Positions 1 through 11,643 of a stretch of DNA of 64,000 nt are shown here, piece by piece (positions within the stretch are counted from its first letter, which is position 1; the number at the start of each line of letters is the position of its first letter). Both the position numbers and the translations under genes were made by a program. This DNA is from Symsagittifera roscoffensis. Its lineage: Eukaryota > Xenacoelomorpha > Acoela > Convolutidae. The notes below the pieces were generated by a model. It saw only the letters and a program-made list of their open reading frames with translations, was not told the origin of the DNA and made no database searches. The stretch is taken from positions 38,973,599 through 39,037,598 of the forward strand of contig NC_087065.1 of NCBI RefSeq assembly GCF_963678635.1. The letters run 5' to 3'.

Positions 1-382
1 TTTACATAGGGATCATTAGGTATAAATATTTTACATAGGGATCATTAGGTATAAATTTTTATATAGAGATCTTTAGCTATGAAAAATTATAAAAAGGGAT
101 CATTGGTTTTACTTAGGGAAACATATATATAGGGATCATCAATTATACATAGATTGAAAAGAAAATTGAAAAAAATATATAAAAAAAAAATTGAAAAAAA
201 AACTTGAAAAGAATTTTTTTTGAAATGTTTTATGGAACGTTTTTTTTGGAAATTTTTTTCATGGGATCATTAACTATGGAAATTTTACATAGGGATCATT
301 AGGTATAAATATTTTACATAGGAATCATTAGGCATAAATATTTACATAGGGATCATTAGGTATAATCTATACCCAATGATCC
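1..382. repeat. Short tandem repeat (about 28-30 bp unit)
   Basis: The unit reads roughly ACATAGGGATCATTAGG followed by TATAAATATTTT. Good copies start near 3, 33, 280, 312 and 344, with degenerate copies (GGGATCATTGG, GGGATCATCAA, GGGATCATTAACTATGG) in between. The middle, 150-250, is a run of A and T with GAAAA blocks. No coding potential is seen. The array abuts the left repeat of the LTR element. Confidence 0.85.
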
Positions 383-383
383 C
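349..383. repeat. Hairpin at the end of the tandem array
   Basis: Arm GGGATCATTAGGTATA (349-364), loop ATC, arm TATACCCAATGATCCC (368-383), with one mismatch in 16. The last unit of the tandem array is followed by its own inverted copy. Confidence 0.8.
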
Positions 384-438
384 TGTAGGGATCACTGCCC
401 CACCCACCCGATCCCAGTGTCGTATATCTATACTACTT

Positions 439-900
439 CCATCAATAATATAATTGGTTTATAAATATTAGCTTAGAACTGGTTCCACCCATCTGGGATT
501 TAGAGAGTTTTTTAGTTTTTAATATCTTAATGATGTGAAGGACGGGTGATGTAGTTTCTTTTTGAAGTTGTGAGCTTTGACTTCTTGGAGAGAGGAGAAG
601 TGTGGTTGTTGTGTTAGAAGGGGAAAATTTTTTTTGCTCGTCTTGCAAGATGGGTCTTGTAGATCGTGGTAGTCTTTAGTGATTGTGTCAAGACTTCTGA
701 TCGATGCAATGGAGTATCGGTTTCGTTAAGTTTAGAGCGAGAATGCGAGCAGGGTGAAGTTTGACTTTTCCGCGTGGAGTGCCAAGTGACTAGGATCGGT
801 ACGTTCAGTCAAAAGTAACATGGCCATTGGTCTGACTCAATGATTTTACTTGCTGCGTTGCTTAGTCCATACTTTAAATCCTTTGAGGTTAGTGTCTTTA
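439..900 (-). repeat. Left long terminal repeat (3' LTR of the minus-strand element)
   Basis: It matches 18961-19418 in the same orientation from CCATCAATAATATAATTGG to GAGGTTAGTGTCTTTA, with scattered substitutions and a small indel near 630. Beyond 900 the two copies diverge abruptly. A short minus-strand reading frame at 442-648 recurs in the other repeat and is judged a by-product of the LTR sequence, not a gene. Confidence 0.8.
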
Positions 901-2416
901 GGCAGCAATGTAGTTGGGTCCTCATCTCCTTTGCTGCTCGTTCCTTGGGCTCTAAAAAATTTATACATACTGCATTTATGGTTTACATATATAATTACTT
1001 AAGTTTTAGTTATGTTTTGTTTTTAATTGTTATCGCAAAAGCGTTTCATTTTAGTTTGGTTATTTTTTAAGAGTCGCTCACACTAGAGCAACTCTTGGCA
1101 AAAAAAGAGTGTGGGTCACAAAGCGTGGTTGTAGCGCGATGGGTTAGGCCAGTAATAGAGCATACTCAGGACGTCCCTCTGGTTGGTGGGGCCACGAGTG
1201 TGTTATATTTTTATGGCCTTTTTGTGCAGAGTCTCTTTATTTGTTCTACCTTTTGTTTCAGATTTATTACTTAATTTTTTTTTTTTTGGTTTTGTCCTTT
1301 TCTTAAAAACAAATCTTTTGATTTGGGTTTGTCTTTCGACTTTTTTTTGTGTTTTATTTGGTGGTGGTCAAAGTTGGAAGTCGTTTTCAAAAGAATACTT
1401 TACCAAGTTCTAATCTGGTTTTAATCTGGTTTGGGTACCGTGGGATTTTCTTTCTTTGTCGGGCTATTAGTTTGTGGTTTTGTGACGTAATTAAGCTGCG
1501 TTGGTTATTTCAATTTACTATATAATTCTTTCCAACCGGGTTCAAGGAAAATTGAAACGTGTGAAAACAAGTTAGAATTATTATCAGTGAAAGTTGAAAC
1601 TTAAAATTCCTTATTTAAACAGTTCTTCGTGGGCGAGCTGTGCGATTAAGGAAAGAGTGTGTGATTTATGGGCGACTGATTGATTATATTTATAAATGAA
1701 GTGTCTTGTAAAAAGGTTAGTAATCTTTAATTTATTTGCAATTTTTTATGAATTTACTACATTGAAATATTAATTTTACTGCTTTGGGGATTAAATTTAA
1801 GAAATTACTGCTGTTTAGAGGGAAAACTTCTCTAGAGGATTTAACTCATGACATTACTCTTATTTAAAGGTAAATTTACTGCTTTTAATTAAATACTGCA
1901 ATTGTTAAACTCAGAGTAAAAGTTTACAGAAAAGAGAATGGTTATAAAAAACAGAACATTTATAAAGAATTGTTATTCGTGTTTAAACTTTATTAATTAA
2001 AAATACTTAATTTTATTACTAAGGGTCATCATCGGCAAAAAAATCTATTTGGAAAAAACATTGTAAATTGTGTCCGATGATGTTAGGAGTCTAGAAAGCA
2101 AGCGGATGACGTATTTAGTTTGTAGGAAAGGTCATAGAAGCTCGAGTGCTCTGATGGTCACGTGCTCTTCACAACTTAATGAGAATTCATGCGGTGTGTT
2201 TTGAATGAGGTTATAAAGCTTATGGAAACATTTTGTGTTGTGAAAATTTTCTAGGATTGGGACTTTGACGGGCTCTATATATTCGTGGGGGACAATTAGT
2301 GGGCGAGATTAATCAACGTTAAAAGTTCTGATTAGTGTGCAGGATATATATTTTTTTCATATGGGGTTGTAACTTTGGATGATTCCTTGCATATTAGTGT
2401 CTTTTATACAGTATGT
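901..2416. other. Element interior without recognisable gene
   Basis: AT-rich sequence between the left LTR and the first minus-strand open frame of the element. Two short plus-strand open frames (840-1070, 1183-1413) are rich in F and L codons from T runs and show no motif. Probably 3' non-coding interior of the LTR element. Confidence 0.5.
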
Positions 2417-3160
2417 TTAAATAAGGAAGACTTGTGAAGTATATTTACAGTTTAAAAAAATGAATCGATGTTGTGGGTTTCGTGATTTTGTATAAGATGT
2501 ATAGTGATGTTGAATAATTTTATAATTAGTGTATGTGTGAGTTTGTTTTGTGCGTAACATTATTTGATGTGAGCAGTGTAAGTCAAGTTCTTTTGATGTA
2601 AGGAAATTGAAAAGTAATGAGAAAAAATTAAATTTTTCAAAATAAAAATTGATCTCGCAAAGTCCTGTGGATATAACATTATCATATTTTTTCTTCATGC
2701 AGTTAATGACAATTACATATTGCGATTTTATGAAAAATTTTTCAGTTTTTTGGGGACTAGTATTGGTGACGTTTTTTAAAAATGTATCTTCCATATAACG
2801 TGCAATAGCGTGATCATAGTGGTTAATTGAGAATCGGTTTGCTTTCGGTGCAACAAACCTATTTAGTGCTTGGGTAAGTCCGATGGCTGTGAATTGTTTT
2901 TCATGAATTTCTGTTGTTAGGTGATGTAGTCCAGTTTGACATAATTCATTGTCTTCTTGGTTATTATATAATGGAAGTGATAATGGGTTAGTGGAATGGT
3001 AATATGATGTCCATGAAAGTGTGGGAAACAGGTTATATTCGTCAACGTAAGTTCGTTGATGGGTGTTAGTTCTTTGGTAGTAAGTGTATTGTGGAAAGTA
3101 TGGTAAGAACATTTGTAGAAATTCTTGAGTATTAGTGGGGAGTGGATGAACGGAAAACAT
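2417..3160 (-). pseudogene. Unidentified ORF of the LTR element (3' part)
   Basis: A 247-codon minus-strand open frame inside the LTR element, downstream of pol. An overlapping frame (2917-3186) opens on the same strand, as expected of a region that has suffered frameshifts. The product is rich in N, H, T and Y and I see no known domain. By position it belongs to the post-pol region, where env or accessory frames sit in Gypsy-like elements, but the sequence does not show a function. It is one of the longer open stretches in the element and could be a chance survivor. Confidence 0.4.
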
Positions 3161-3397
3161 GTAGGAGGTCGGGGGTTGGGAAGCATTTGGGCATTCAGAT
3201 GTTTGAATACTCGGTGGGCTCGGGTTTCTTCAATTGTGGATGCTGGTTTGGAGGATGCGGAAGATGTAATGGAATGCGATAAAAGATGAATTGTATGTGT
3301 GCTAGGGTTTTGAAGCTGTTGTTGTAAGGTGATGAAATTATTAAGCTCGTTTTCTCGCTCTTCATTGACGGGGCTAGGGGTTCGGGTTGATCTTTGG

Positions 3398-3745
3398 TCA
3401 TTGTGGAGAGAATCGAGGTTGCGTCGGTGTAGGAAGAAGGGGCTGGGGAAGGTTCATCGGGAGTTGGGGTGTGGAGTGGACGGAAGGGGGTTGCGAAAAA
3501 GTGGACGGGCTGGGCTCGGAATTTTGGAATTCATTTTGAGTTTCAATATCGGAATTCTTAAATTGTGAGGTTGTATGAAAAACTGTATGTGTGGAATTAT
3601 CATCAAAATCCATGCGTGGTGAATCATAAGTGTTTGATGGTATGGGAGAGGGAGTGAGATCACGGATTGATTTGTTAGGAGAGTGACGTTGGAGATTGGA
3701 TGCGTAAGAAAGGGAACGGTTGAGGGATCCAATCTGGTGGCTCAT
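3398..3745 (-). pseudogene. Ser/Pro-rich ORF of the LTR element
   Basis: A 115-codon minus-strand frame whose product is rich in S, P, T, N and Q (SPNKSIRDLTPSPIPSNTYD near the start, PSPSTFSQPPSVHSTPQLP later), i.e. disordered. A shorter overlapping frame (3454-3732) and a frame at 3195-3401 flank it. The bias suggests a true, formerly coding, low-complexity segment of an element protein. No signal peptide, membrane segment or cysteine pattern is visible, so I do not assign a role. Confidence 0.45.
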
Positions 3746-4182
3746 CGTGGGCTAAAAAGATGGTTGTTCTAAGAACGGAATTTAGTGGTATGTGGCTGTT
3801 GTATGATTTATTCGTATGTATCTTCTATATTCGGTTGATGAGCAACTATATGAGTAACTGGACTTCGTGGGTAGCTATGACTTGTAGAGATGGGCTCTGC
3901 TTTTGCTGTATTGCTATAGTTTCGTGGTACTAAAGGTAACGGAGGGCTATTATGTAAATTGTGTAATTGTGGTGCAGTAGGTGTTGTATTTCTGTGTCTC
4001 GTGAATTATTATATGCATTTGGTTTGGTTGATAGTTTTTTGTGGAATTAACTTATTTGAGCGTCTAGAAGTATTTTGTTAATTGAGGTCGAAAATATTCC
4101 AAATTCCCTTCGAATAATTTCCGTGCTACACTTGCTTGTTTGTTTACTTGTGTGTGTAATGCGCATGTGTTATAGATTCCTT

Positions 4183-4626
4183 TCAACAATGAGATGAGAA
4201 ATCCAGAAAAATAAACATTGCGTATATTATAGCAAAAATTTCTAAAATGTAGTAGGACCATCCTAAAAGGGCGAGAAGTTCGTTCTTTAAGTTCACAAAA
4301 CTGAAAATATTACTAGGTGAAATACCTTGTGGACGGTGTTTTTCATCGTTTAAATAGATGTAACTTTTTATATCTTTAAAAAGTTCACTGTAGTCTTGTG
4401 CATAGATGTGTGAAAATCCTGCGGTTTCTGCAAGTTTTCTTAAATTTCGTTCAATGGATTGTCTTTGTATTGTATCCCATTTTGTGAGGAGTTCAAGAAA
4501 TTGTTGTGTGCGAATGTGATGTTGTAAATCAGATCTAGAGTATATACTTATTGATTTTAAATCTATATTTGTGTTTTTAGCAATAGATCTGATACTTTCT
4601 GATGAAAATTTCTTTAATGGTGGCAT
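4183..4626 (-). pseudogene. Env-like or accessory ORF with C-terminal hydrophobic segment
   Basis: A 147-codon minus-strand frame. The first 100 residues are charged and helical in character (SSESIRSIAKNTNIDLKSIS, then RKLAETAGF). Residues about 118-141 are strongly hydrophobic (LLGWSYYILEIFAIIYAMF), compatible with one membrane-spanning helix. A membrane anchor downstream of pol is what an env-like gene would supply, so an env remnant is a reasonable inference, but no fusion peptide, cysteine framework or cleavage site is recognisable. The neighbouring frames at 4064-4261 and 5173-6091 are probably parts of the same broken gene. Confidence 0.4.
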
Positions 4627-5172
4627 AAGTGTAGGGTATGGTGTGAGAAGATAGTATTTATCTTCATCTGGATTTAGCTGTAAAACACTGTGGCTATTTT
4701 CAGATCCACATGGGAGGGATGTATCCCAAAAATATGTTCGTCTAGAAAGTATGTCAAAAAAATGTACCTTAATTTTGTAGAATATAGGGATTCTTTTGTA
4801 ACAGCTGTTATCTTCAAAAACATATACTGGTGATATTTTTTTCGTAAATGTGTAACACCATAATACTCTTCCTTCGTAATCTATTAAATTTGATTGGTTG
4901 CCTGATATTAAATATCCTGCATACGGAATTTTTAATACTGCAAGTGATCGTAAAATTTGTGTTGGTTCAATTTCTTATAAATTATGAAGCGTTTCTAGTT
5001 CTCATAGTGATATTTCTTGAAAAATTCTGTTTATTGTATTGTCCAATTTCATGTCTAAGTCAACGCTTTTGTCTTGTGGGCTAAGTTTTCCACCAGTACT
5101 TCCTGTGTTTTGCAGAAATATTTTTGGGATATTTGTTTTTTCGCCGTTTTTATTGTATACGTTGGATATGGG

Positions 5173-6091
5173 TTACTTAGTAATTTTCCTCCTTTCATAT
5201 TGAAACTTTTTTTGTATTCGACAATTATTTCTGAATATTGCTTCATATTTGCAAGCGAGTTCTGTTTCAGAATAGATTTGAAAACGAGTTAGTTTATTTT
5301 CTATTCCATGGATATTGTTGTAACAATTTCTGTTTTGTCGGATTTTATCAGGGTTTACTTTATCATGAGGGATTGATTCAATAAAGTATTTTTCATGAAA
5401 TTTTATCATTCTTGCGTGTAACTTGAAATGTGGTACATAAGTCTTTGCGGAACAAAACAATGGTTGCTTGTGTTCTTGTTGTTGGATCGCAATAACCTTG
5501 GTCATTTTTGTAATCGTATTGCTTGATAAATTATGGTGTCGTCTTTCAGATCTCGTGTTAGTTGTATTTTTTCTATTTGGATTTCCCAATTGAAAAACAT
5601 TATTTCTTGATATGCTTTGTTTTTTGTGTCAGCTTTGCAATTAGAAGGTGCGTTTATTCCAATATGTGGCATCCAATTTTTATCATGAAAATCATAAGTT
5701 AATCGTCCATGTGCGTTGTGGAGCGGGTATTTAATGTCTGATTTTATATGACCTTGGTATCTTTCAAGTTCTGCTTGGAGTGCAGAGTCTGGAGAAACTT
5801 GAAACCTTACCAATTTTCTGTATGTGCCTTTATTTGTAGTCAATTTTAATCGTTGAAGCTCGTTTTCACAAGCTTCATGGTTAAGATGTAAGAGTCATTT
5901 TATATTGCTTTGATAGAAAAATTCGTGATCGAGTCTTTTTTTGTTTGCATTTTAGACATGGGAACAATGTGTTTTTTTTCTCTGAGAATGTTGCTATGAT
6001 TTTGTATCCTGTTAAGGTTGTAGCTCGGGTTTTTGAAAAAAGTGTCGCTACTATATTCGTTGTTTCTATTTCTCATGGTTCGGATTCGCAT
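5173..6091 (-). pseudogene. Broken ORFs upstream of the hydrophobic-tailed ORF
   Basis: Three minus-strand frames, 5900-6091, 5502-5843 and 5173-5589, follow each other with overlap or small gaps and different phases, as in one gene with frameshifts. Products are polar, with lysine, arginine and asparagine runs. The 5502-5843 frame contains KLVRFQVSPDSALQAELERY and later NWMPHIGINAPSNC. No family was recognised. The position in the LTR element, between pol and the frame with a membrane segment, suggests the body of an env-like or accessory protein. Confidence 0.35.
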
Positions 6092-8387
6092 TGAGTTACT
6101 TGGTTTATGGCGTATTTATGTAGTGTTTTTTGTTCATTTTATTTACAATCCTTTTGTGTGACTAATGAATCTTGAGGTCTTCGAGGGAAAAGGATTTTAT
6201 TAGGTGTTATTTCTGAAAAAAAAGAGGAGGGGGGTTTGGAGTAAACAGATTACTAAAAGAAATTTGTGTAGGATAATCCTGAATATGGGTTATAGAATGT
6301 AATGTATCCAATTGTCTTTTTTGTATATTTAACGTATTTATACATAATTTCCGTTGTGACAAATAGGGGAAGTTATGCGCTGTTATATTTGGTGGAGCTA
6401 GGGAAAGAGTGTGATGTACTATATTAATTTGTTTTACTGTTATTTCATTTTTTAAGTGTTAAATTGTCTTGTGTAAGGATTTGTTTTTGTGTTGCTGTAT
6501 GTCTTGGTGAATATCGAGTCTGTATTGTAATCTGTTGAATGCCCAATTATGTGGTCTGTTGCTATAAAGATGTTGACCAAACAAGGGAGGAGTGCAACGA
6601 ATGTATTTCAGTCTAATCGTAGGGGTATATTATTGGTTTAATGTTCTTTATATCTATCGTCTAAATTTGTAGGGAAATTTAGAGGAAATGTTGATGTTGG
6701 GGTTTGATTTTTTTTGAAGGGGTTGAAGGCAGTGATAAGGTTTCTCATAATGAAAAAGATGTATCCAATGAGATATCTATAGGGTCGTTTACCAAGTTTG
6801 GTTCACCTTGAGTGAAAACTTGTGTCATCCAATGTGGGAGACGCTGTGTTGAAGCTGGGTGTTAAAGGGATTTTCACGAACTTGCTCGGATGATCCTGAG
6901 TAATTCGATGGTATGTTTGAAGTGTTTTGTTGCGAATTGTTTGTAATAGTGGAGGGTTACTTTAAATTGTTTAAATGGAAAGTTCCGAAGTATTTCGTGA
7001 TGGTGACGAGGGTATATTAAAATGAACTCTGGGTGTTGTAAAATTTCTATTACGTCTAGGAAATATGATTTGTCTATCTATTGTAGATGTTTGGTTTTGG
7101 TTTTGACTAGGGTGTCTTGTTCTATCAAGTTCTTGTTAGATAGAAGGTTAGATTTTGTTTATTGGTTCGTATTTTGGTTCGCTTAGAGGTGCGTGGCGAA
7201 ATACGGGTATCAAAAATTTTGATAATACTGCGTGTCTTTTTCAAATAAATATGGGTTTTCTTGAAGTGAAATACGTGTTGATGATTGGGGGTGATTTGTC
7301 TGACTGGATGTTGATGTTATTGAAGAATACTGGGGTGTCGTAATTGGTGAGTACTGTTGTGTTGGTTGTTGATTAGCAATTATGAAGAGTTCTTAAAATT
7401 TTACTTATGAAGAAAATTTATGTTGATTATAATATTTTTCTATGAAACTGATTAGAAGTATTATTTCTTGTGCAAAAGTTGTTATTGCCGTTTTTATACA
7501 TTTGCAAGTTGTTAAAATTAGGGAGACTAAAAAAGTGAAAAATATCACTGACAAAAAGTGTCTTTCTTGTTAAGTAAATGTCTTAACATTTAGATAGTTG
7601 TTGAAATATCGTAGCTGTGGTGTTGGTCAAGAACTTTTGCGAAGTTGAGATAGGCTTTTTGTTGTGAGTAAAAACTTACGAAAAAACTGAAAAAAAAATG
7701 CAGAGATGGAGAAGTATTTCTAAGGTCTCTATAATAAAAATATTCTGATAAAAGTGAAAAAAAAGTTTTTGAGACTATTGCTTTGAGGAGTTGAATTGAT
7801 TGAGAAGGAAGCATTTGAGAAATGATTCGTTCTTGCCGCATTTTTTTTTCGAGGTCAAATTTGAGTTGGGTCGGAATGTTTGATGATTTTTGACAAGTGT
7901 GTCGGATATAGGCAATTTATGGTGGGGAGAAGTCTAAGGGTCTCGGAATGAGCTTTCTAGTTTTGTTTTTTTTTATGATCGGGGGTACTCAGGAGTTATT
8001 CGTATTTTAGGCTAAATGTTCATGTCCTATTTTTACTTTAGGTTTATTTAATATTTTTCCTTCAGGGGAATTTGGAGTGTAAAATGGGACAATATTGTTG
8101 ATCTTTGTACTAGTGGATAGGGGAGAGTTGTAATATTCAGATTGTGTTTATTTCGATTGTCAAATATGAGCTTGTTGCTTATTTTTGACCTGGAGGTCTT
8201 CAATTTAAAGTTTCTTATGTGTTTGAAGTCTGGAAAAAGTCGGCTAAAGAAGTGGTGTCAGAACGGGGTGATGTTCAGATAGTTTCTGTTTGGCTTAAGT
8301 TGAACAAATTGTTCAAGAGTGTCGGCATGAATTTTGGAAAAGAGAGGAAAGATTTTTTTTAATTTTCAAAGTTTATAATGATCAATT
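6092..8387. other. Element interior, no supported gene
   Basis: AT-rich interior of the LTR element between the env-position ORFs and the pol end. Short open frames (7155-7343 plus, 7590-7841 minus) show no motif and no continuity with neighbours. Probably decayed coding or spacer DNA of the element. Confidence 0.5.
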
Positions 8388-8910
8388 AATTAGAAAGGGG
8401 TTTTTGAAATTCAATTTACTTTAATACTTTAGATTGTGGAATGAGAGTATTGTAATCTTTTTGTGGTTCGTTTCTCAGTCGCAATAATTGCCGTTGTTGA
8501 GATTTTTCTTCTGTTTCTTGTGATAAAATTTTTCTTCTAACTGTCACTTTTTTCTTCGTTTTTGAGGTATTTGTTCATTGCTTATTTCTTAAGATTGTAG
8601 TCGGGTATTTTTTATTTCTTTATTTTTTGGTTCTATTGATTGTGTTGAACAATTTGCCTCATTTATTTGTTGGTGATTTATGTCTGAGTTCTCGTGGACA
8701 ACTTTGAGTCCTGTCAAGGAGTATAACTGTGCTAGTTCTCAAAGAGCGTGTTGTTTTGGGTAATAAGGTAACAAATTGTTTTTGTGTTGAGTTATTTCCT
8801 TTTCCTTTGAATCGTTAAGTTTATATGTTACATCAGTGGGTTTGTCAATGATTTGAAATAGAACTTTTTGGATTGGTGGTGATTTTTTGGGTATTCCTTT
8901 TTGAGTTACA
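8388..8910 (-). pseudogene. Integrase C-terminal segment, duplicate copy A1
   Basis: Near-identical to 10039-10560 (offset about 1650), starting at TTAGAAAGGGGTTTTTGAA. On the minus strand the open frame 8739-8936 includes KVLFQIIDKPTDVTYKLND followed by KNNLLPYYP. That is the pattern of the short beta-rich module after the integrase core in Gypsy elements (GPF/PY module ending in H-x-N-x-L-K/L-PYY). The copy is joined at about 8911-8928 directly to the RNase H side duplicate, so it lacks the integrase core. Stops and frameshifts make it non-functional. Confidence 0.65.
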
Positions 8911-8927
8911 GTATCCAAGAAGTCTAA

Positions 8928-10038
8928 AGTATCCAAGAAGTGTTTTGTTTCATAGAATTGTGATATCTAATTTTATGGGTTTTGTTTTAGCATTGTGCCA
9001 AGACTTTAGTTGTCTAATGACTGGGTCAAGGTTTTGGTATTTTTGTAGTATTTCAAGTGTTAATTTTTCTGTGGCTGGTAGAAAGATATTTTCAATTTCT
9101 ATGTTAAAAGAGATATGTTATCTAGAGGGTCATGTAGGTTAAAAACTTGATTTATTGTGAATGTTAAATTGATATGTGGAGATCCTGATAATTTTAAATT
9201 GTCAGTCAGATTATCTTTTTCTATTAAGTGGAATTTGTCTGTCCTATATATTGTCTGTCTAAGTGGTTTTTGTTGTGTTTTTGTTTTTGATCCACGATGA
9301 ATATTGTATCGGTTTAAATGTAGAGCTTCCTGATAAGTCTACTTCGTAGTGATTGTTTTGGCAATCTAGATATAATAGAAAGTGTTCTAAATTAATTATT
9401 TGTGCATGATCAACGTTAGTTTTTACTGCAAGTTTGCATTCTAATTGTGTTGTTGTTTCGTCTTTTGCAAGAAAAAAATTAAAGTTTTGGTGTATTTATA
9501 CTGTTTTTTTTTCTTGTCAGTAATTCAGGTGGTGTGTTTCTACTGAGTGTGGCTGGGAATGCAAGATTTTTTCCAGCAGTCCAAGTTCTGTAGGTTTGGG
9601 AAATTCATTAGATTTGGATTTGATATTTGTGTAAATCGAAAAATTATAGAATTATGGTCTGTAAATAGAACTGTTGGATGTTTTGATCCAAGTATTAAAA
9701 CCTCATATTCTGTGAGATAATATATTTTAGCTGTGCATTCTCTCATAAGTGTAGAGAGTCAAAGTTCAGTTTGAGTAAATAGTCTTGAGTTTACTGAAAT
9801 TAGATTCATTTTATTTGTTCCACTGTGTGATTCTAATAGTGCTGCGCCGAGGCTGAAATTTGAGGCGTCGCACTTAAGATAAAATGGTTGGTCTGGGTCT
9901 GGAATAGTATTTGAGATTTGTTCAGTGAGAAGTGTTTTTATTTCTTCAAATCGTTTCTGATGTTCTGTTCTCCATTAAAAAAAATTTTGTTGTCTGAGAA
10001 TGTTATAAAATGGTCTTAATTTGCATTTTCTAAACGTA
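8928..10038 (-). pseudogene. RNase H and connection segment, duplicate copy B1
   Basis: Near-identical to 11644-12760 (offset about 2717). The minus-strand frame 9540-9746 carries MRECTAKIYYLTE and VLFTDHNSIIFRF, the E- and second D-containing motifs of the retroelement RNase H. The first motif (CDASNFSLGAALLE type, at about 9810-9880 on the complement) is separated by a stop. The copy ends at about 10038, where it runs straight into copy A2. It is the second RNase H of the element, produced by duplication and not by a second element, because the flanking A segment is duplicated too. Confidence 0.7.
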
Positions 10039-10560
10039 TTTAATTAGAAAGGGGTTTTTGAAATTTACTTTAATACTTTAGATTGTGGAATGAGAGTATT
10101 GTAATCTTTTTGTGGTTCATTTCTCAGTCGCAATAATTGCCGTTTTTGAGATTTTTCTTCTGTTTCTTGTGATAAAATGTTTCTTCTAACTGTCACTTTT
10201 TTCTTAGTTTTTGAGGTATTTGTTCATTGCTTATTTCTTAAGATTGTAGTCGGGTATTTTTTATTTCTTTATTTTTTGGTTCCATTAATTATGTTGAACA
10301 ATTTGCCTCATTTCTTTGTTGGTGATTTTTGTCTGAGTTCTCGTGGACAACTTTGAGTCCTGTCAGGGAGTATAACTGTGTTAGTTCTCAAAGAGCGTGT
10401 TCTTTTGGGTAATAAGGTATCAAATTGTTTTTGTGTTGAGTTATATCCTTTTCCTTTGAATCATTAAGTTTATATGTTATATAAGTGGGTCTGTCAATGA
10501 TTTGAAATGGAACTTTTCGGATTGGTGGTTATTTTTTGGGTATTCCTTACTGAGTTACAA
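10039..10560 (-). pseudogene. Integrase C-terminal segment, copy A2
   Basis: Second copy of the 8388-8910 segment, here in its expected place directly downstream (minus strand) of the integrase core. The minus strand again encodes the beta-rich tail with a PYY-type ending near 10390-10510, with frame breaks. This copy marks the original pol 3' end, and A1 is the extra one. Confidence 0.6.
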
Positions 10561-11643
10561 AATTTGGTGGTAAGACATACGTTTCAATTTTTAGGTTTGT
10601 AGCTGGTGTGCATCGTGAATTTATTTGGGATTGAACATTCAGTCTTTCTAATAGTAATTTGGCTAATTTTTGTTAAACTTCATTGTATTTTTTATCTCTG
10701 TTTGAAATTCATTCAGTATGTGTGCCGGAAGTTAATTTTAAAAATTGTGGGTGATGAAAATGATCTTCATCGTGTTAATGGTAGATTACAAATTGATTCT
10801 TTTGTAGGTTGGCAATAAACATTGTGTTTTCGAGGACCTTGCTTTGAACATTGATGGTTTACGTGGTTATTGATTGAACAACATTTCATAGGGTAATATT
10901 TGTAATGCTGTTGTTATCTGTGAATTTTAATCTAAGGGGAATAGTTTTACATCTGTTGACCTTTCAGTGTAATTTGTATCATTTCTATTTATGATACATC
11001 TGAAGTACTCGGTAGTGAACGGTTCATTCTTTCGACTAAACCATTAGTCCATGGCGCATGAGACGTTCGTGGTTTGTGTTTAATATTGTATAGATGGCAT
11101 AATGTGATGATTTCATTTTTTATGAATTCAGTGCCATCATCGATGACAAGGATTTCTGGTAATCCATTTTTTGTTATCCAGTGTTCGTAAAGTGTTGTAT
11201 ATGCATAATAGGCATTACAATGAGGTACTGGGTTAAGTGCTACATAGTGTAAATGCATCAATTATATCCATTATATATGAGTTTCCTTCTGAAGAGGGTG
11301 ATATTGCTCCTTTTGTATCAAATGAGACTCTGTAGTTGAAATATAAATTTATTCATTTAAATTCTTGTTTTTCTGCTATTTGTTTTTGATGTGCGTATGG
11401 TTTATTTAACTGGAATGTTATGCAATCGTTGCATAATACTTTGATCCAAATCGGTGCATTTGGAAAGTAAAAACAATCATAAAAATTGAATATGTTTTTT
11501 TCTGATCCTGCATGTCCTTTTGTGTTTTAGGAATGTGAAATGCTAGGATTATCATACTTAGTGGTAAACAAAGTACTATTGATTCAGGCTTTTGGTATTC
11601 TAAAATATTTGTATTCTCGCTATAGATGTTTTATTAAATTTTC
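10561..11643 (-). pseudogene. Integrase core (D-35-E transposase fold)
   Basis: The minus-strand frame 10989-11261 (90 codons) encodes the second half of a retroviral-type integrase core. VIDDGTEF contains the second catalytic Asp and GLVERMNRSL the catalytic Glu, with exactly 35 residues between them, the D-35-E spacing of integrases. KPRTSHAPWTNG in front of the Glu is the usual conserved approach. The first Asp region and the zinc-binding N-terminus would lie at about 11260-11640 but are broken. The catalysed step in an intact relative is insertion of the element cDNA into the host chromosome. This is the only integrase core in the element, the duplicated copy having lost it. Confidence 0.8.

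Noticed and set aside
1-382. CRISPR-like array
   Set aside because: Units are contiguous, with no unique spacers, and the genome is animal.
840-1413. Two 76-codon plus-strand open frames
   Set aside because: Composition follows T runs (F, L, V), there is no motif, and they lie in the LTR and interior of a minus-strand element.
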